A DNA stretch of 24,931 bases from Candidatus Methanomethylophilaceae archaeon (GTDB taxonomy: Archaea; Thermoplasmatota; Thermoplasmata; Methanomassiliicoccales; Methanomethylophilaceae), in NCBI GenBank assembly GCA_007116915.1, contig SKHQ01000063.1, positions 1-24,931 on the forward strand, in the 5' to 3' direction. Within the stretch, counting starts at the first letter, position 1, and each line of letters starts with the position of its first letter. Position numbers and translations under genes: made by a program. The notes beneath the pieces are model-generated. The model saw only the letters and a list, made by a program, of their open reading frames with translations, did no database searches and was not told the DNA's origin. Positions 23,301-24,931 of this stretch are shown piece after piece.

Positions 23301-23472
23301 TTTGCGTGAATTAGGATGTGAGACGGTTTACCGGGCATCCGTAACTGTCCGGGATTCAAGTCCGTCTCGGGAAGAGGGCTCTGAAACCTAGGGCAGCTGA
23401 TGGCGAGGCTCGATCCATCCCCCTAGAGGATTCCGTCCGGCCGCCTCCCTTGGCTGCGCCCTCTTCCCTTTT
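23301..23472 (+). ncRNA. Unidentified structured RNA, about 160-170 nt
   Basis: A non-coding stretch with its own TATA element (23271-23279), predicted start near 23301, and a strong stem followed by TTTT at the 3' end. Helix 1: GAGACGG/CCGTCTC (23320-23326/23362-23368), capped by CCGGGCA/TGTCCGG. Helix 2 abuts it: an 11-bp perfect stem (23369-23379/23458-23468). Inside lie CTAGGG/CCCTAG (23388-23393/23421-23426) and a GATGG/CCATC hairpin extended by CGA/TCG with an AT bulge. An alternative 5' fold, GGATG/CATCC (23314-23318/23336-23340), excludes helix 1. It does not match tRNA, 5S, SRP or RNase P landmarks that I know, nor a clear H/ACA or C/D guide. Strand follows from the 3' T-run. Confidence 0.55.
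23458..23472 (+). terminator. 3' strand of closing stem plus T-run of the structured RNA
   Basis: The 11-nt 3' strand of helix 2 is followed directly by TTTT (23469-23472), the usual archaeal termination signal, and then by the separate promoter of the next gene. This indicates the RNA ends here and is not the 5' UTR of the gene at 23526. Confidence 0.5.
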
Positions 23473-23494
23473 AGATTTTGAAAAGCGGTGCAAC

Positions 23495-23505
23495 GATATT
23501 TATCC
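23495..23505 (+). promoter_or_regulatory. TATA box of the gene at 23526
   Basis: The element gatatttatcc is centred at about 23500, exactly 26 nt before the ATG at 23526. There is no Shine-Dalgarno, so the mRNA should be leaderless and independent of the upstream RNA. Confidence 0.55.
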
Positions 23506-23525
23506 TCATTTCATGATTACGTTTC

Positions 23526-23903
23526 ATGAATGCTTCGGGTGGGCCGATCGATGCACCAGATTATGAAACTATGAACGATTGGAAGAGGACCAAGACGTTC
23601 ATCGGCAACATGATAACCGAGGCCAGGGATGCTGGCATGGACGACGGTCAGACCATACACATGACCAAGTGTCTGATAGACAACCTCCTTTCCGTGTTCC
23701 CGCCCAGCAACGAGGAGGAGATCAGCCTCCGTAGCATCTGGTTCTACGAGGACAATAAGGGAAAGGAGGCGATAATAAAGATATTATTCTCGATATGTGA
23801 TCCGCAGAACCCGTTGTCAAAGATTGAATGGGAGGAACTGGCCCGACTGATGTCAAAGAGCGTCACCCGGGTCCTCGGTTTCTTGGATGACCTGCGCCCT
23901 TAA
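23526..23903 (+). CDS. Hypothetical protein, 125 aa
   Basis: I do not recognise this protein. It is acidic, soluble and probably mostly helical, with no signal peptide, membrane segment or nucleotide-binding motif. Two cysteines (TKCLID, SICDPQ) are isolated. The middle contains LRSIWFYEDNKGKEAIIKILFSI, and the C-terminus is amphipathic (MSKSVTRVLGFLDDL). The leaderless-type promoter spacing and codon use like the neighbours support a real gene. It lies between the structured RNA and a convergent cupin gene, whose stop it overlaps by 4 bp. Confidence 0.75.
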   Translation: MNASGGPIDAPDYETMNDWKRTKTFIGNMITEARDAGMDDGQTIHMTKCLIDNLLSVFPPSNEEEISLRSIWFYEDNKGKEAIIKILFSICDPQNPLSKIEWEELARLMSKSVTRVLGFLDDLRP

Positions 23904-24211
23904 TTCTGCCTGATCATCACCAGCATCATCTTGAACGGCTCATCCGCCTTGAGCGCGTGGGGGATGTTGGCGGGCATGATGACCATCTCGCCAGCGGATA
24001 CTTTGTGAGGTTCACCGCCGATGGTTATTTCGGCACTGCCGTCGAGAATGGTCACCATGGCATCGAAGGGGGCGCTGTGCTCACTGAGCCCCTGCTCCTT
24101 GTCGAAGGAGAATAGGGTCACCGTTCCGACGTCCTTCTTGATCAAGGTGCGACTCACAACGGAACCATCCTGGTATCCGACCATGTCTGTTAGTCTCTCA
24201 ATGTCAACCAT
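23900..24211 (-). CDS. Small single-domain cupin protein
   Basis: A 103-residue cupin. The first motif region reads HSAPFDAMVTILDGSAEITI, the second GEMVIMPANIPHALKA, with histidines in metal-ligand positions (H in SEHSAP and in IPHAL). It could be a small metal-dependent enzyme or a ligand-binding protein; single-domain cupins give no more precise role. The ATG at 24211 is chosen over an in-frame TTG at 24223. It lies 33 bp after the deoxyribosyltransferase-like gene on the same strand, so the two may be co-transcribed. Confidence 0.82.
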   Translation of the reverse strand: MVDIERLTDMVGYQDGSVVSRTLIKKDVGTVTLFSFDKEQGLSEHSAPFDAMVTILDGSAEITIGGEPHKVSAGEMVIMPANIPHALKADEPFKMMLVMIRQN

Positions 24212-24244
24212 ACTATCACACAACCATCCTTTAGGGCCGTATTT

Positions 24245-24697
24245 CTATGTTTTCGTATGAAGGTTCGAAATGATATCCAGCAGGCCGGGTATGTCCTTAG
24301 CGATTCGACCTTTGAGAGGAACGGCCAACATGGCGTTGTCCATACCATCGATCGAACTGCGGGAGTCCGTCTTGATCCCTACAAGGTCGATACCCGTGGC
24401 GTAGGCGTACCCCAATTCAAAACAGGCACCCTCGTCAGGAACGCGGCCATCGAGCACAAAAAGCAGTAAATCGGCACGACGCAACATCTCCATATCCTTC
24501 TCGAAAACAAGCTCCAAAGCCTCCGAGGGAGACCGGCCGGAATCGATTATGTCTGAGAAAGGCGGGCAGGAATCCTGGGGCAGAAGCACCTTATGTCCAG
24601 CGTTATGCAGATGCTCTGCCAGCTCACGGTTGAAACTAAGTTCCGATGAGGAGAACAACGGCCCTGCCACATAGATGGTCCTTTGCCGTCCAGACAT
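24245..24697 (-). CDS. Nucleoside 2-deoxyribosyltransferase-like protein
   Basis: A 150-residue protein of the nucleoside 2-deoxyribosyltransferase fold, which cleaves or exchanges the N-glycosidic bond of (deoxy)nucleosides or nucleotides. It begins with the typical IYVAGPLFSSSE (8-19). The active-site stretch LDGRVPDEGACFELGYAYA has D83, D88, E89 and E94. The ATG at 24697 is chosen because homology starts there and a TATA element centred near 24724 puts transcription at the start codon. The open frame extends 72 codons upstream, but through the divergent gene and promoter. The role may be nucleotide salvage or clearing modified nucleotides. Confidence 0.85.
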   Translation of the reverse strand: MSGRQRTIYVAGPLFSSSELSFNRELAEHLHNAGHKVLLPQDSCPPFSDIIDSGRSPSEALELVFEKDMEMLRRADLLLFVLDGRVPDEGACFELGYAYATGIDLVGIKTDSRSSIDGMDNAMLAVPLKGRIAKDIPGLLDIISNLHTKT

Positions 24698-24713
24698 GGT
24701 TAGCGAGCAATGA

Positions 24714-24727
24714 TTTAAGTACTTAAA
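24714..24727. promoter_or_regulatory. Perfect 14-bp TATA palindrome, bidirectional promoter
   Basis: TTTAAGTACTTAAA reads the same on both strands and sits between the divergent gene starts at 24697 (-) and about 24759 (+). Each half supplies a TATA-like core. For the minus gene the spacing predicts a leaderless transcript. Confidence 0.55.
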
Positions 24728-24758
24728 GGTATGTGTTGCGGCAATTGGAGTAATTGAT

Positions 24759-24931
24759 TTGAGTGTGAACACTAAAAACTCTACCAGGAAGCCTCCTCGC
24801 AAGTTCGGCGCTGCCAAATCGAAGAATAGAGACAGCAAGCGCCAATCCATGCTGAGCACCCGCCGTATCGGGCCGTTCAGGTATGACTTGAGGGAGATAC
24901 TGGAAAAGAGCACTTTGGATCCCTCTGTACA
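24759..24931 (+). CDS. Partial gene of unknown function, 5' end only
   Basis: An open frame from TTG at 24759 (GGAG eight bases upstream; GTG at 24765 is an alternative) runs without a stop to the window end, about 57 codons. The N-terminus is very basic (NTKNSTRKPPRKFGAAKSKNR), suggesting nucleic-acid contact. It is followed by STRRIGPFRYDLREILEKS, which looks like the start of a folded domain. I do not recognise the family. Support comes from the open frame, the shared palindromic promoter and the ribosome site. Confidence 0.55.
   Translation, partial: MSVNTKNSTRKPPRKFGAAKSKNRDSKRQSMLSTRRIGPFRYDLREILEKSTLDPSV

Noticed and set aside
23351..23366. tRNA T-arm-like TTCAAGTCC within the structured RNA
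   Set aside because: The flanking bases do not pair as a T-stem, and no acceptor or anticodon arm can be drawn.
23320..23375. H/ACA guide RNA
   Set aside because: The hairpin has an internal loop, but there is no kink-turn or K-loop in the upper stem and the nearest ANA is displaced from the stem.
23394..23420. Fluoride-riboswitch-like CTGATGGC segment in the structured RNA
   Set aside because: Only a short resemblance; the surrounding helices and pseudoknot of that class are not present, and the RNA ends in its own terminator before the next promoter.

Overview
The window comes from an archaeon. The evidence is a tRNA-Leu(UAA) gene with an 18-nt intron in a canonical bulge-helix-bulge context, a UbiA-family enzyme of the type that builds archaeal ether lipids, TATA-box promoters centred about 26 nt upstream of several start codons, and short or absent leaders. 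The gene set (a three-subunit ketoisovalerate-type ferredoxin oxidoreductase, a CobN/ChlI/ChlD chelatase set, ferredoxin-type aldo/keto reductase) fits an anaerobic euryarchaeon. A methanogen-related Thermoplasmata such as Methanomassiliicoccales is my best guess, but nothing here proves the lineage. I see no phage, transposon, CRISPR or rRNA genes.

Layout. 1-4.2 kb: tRNA-Leu (first two bases outside the window), a nitrilase-family amidohydrolase, a geranylgeranyl-transferring UbiA enzyme, an ArsM arsenite methyltransferase and a GT4-type glycosyltransferase. 4.3-11.1 kb: a minus-strand operon, chlI - chlD-like - cobN, for ATP-driven metal (probably cobalt) insertion into a corrin precursor. 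It appears to begin with an unannotated 50-codon leaderless ORF whose stop overlaps the chlI start. 11.1-11.5 kb: an AT-rich gene-free stretch between divergent units. 11.5-15.0 kb (plus): isochorismatase-family hydrolase, SNF-family sodium symporter, and an orphan GAF-PAS histidine kinase.

20.7-14.9 kb (minus): six tightly packed genes, vorC-vorB-vorA (beta and gamma fused), an XRE-cupin regulator, an AMP-forming acyl-CoA ligase and an alpha/beta hydrolase. The inferred job is activation of short branched-chain (or aryl) acids to CoA thioesters and their ferredoxin-dependent reductive carboxylation to 2-oxoacids for amino-acid synthesis, or the reverse. An ArsR-type regulator with a CCxC motif is divergent from vorC and overlaps tail-to-tail with a thioredoxin-type arsenate reductase.

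21.7-24.9 kb: a TrmB/MarR-like regulator translationally coupled to an Fe-S aldo/keto reductase; a strongly structured, unidentified non-coding RNA with its own TATA box and terminator; a small protein of unknown function; a cupin; a nucleoside 2-deoxyribosyltransferase-like protein; and, divergent from it across a perfect 14-bp TATA palindrome, the 5' end of an unrecognised gene running off the window.

The best leads for something undescribed are the structured RNA at 23.3-23.5 kb, the leaderless mini-ORF heading the chelatase operon, and the VOR-regulator-ligase-hydrolase operon.
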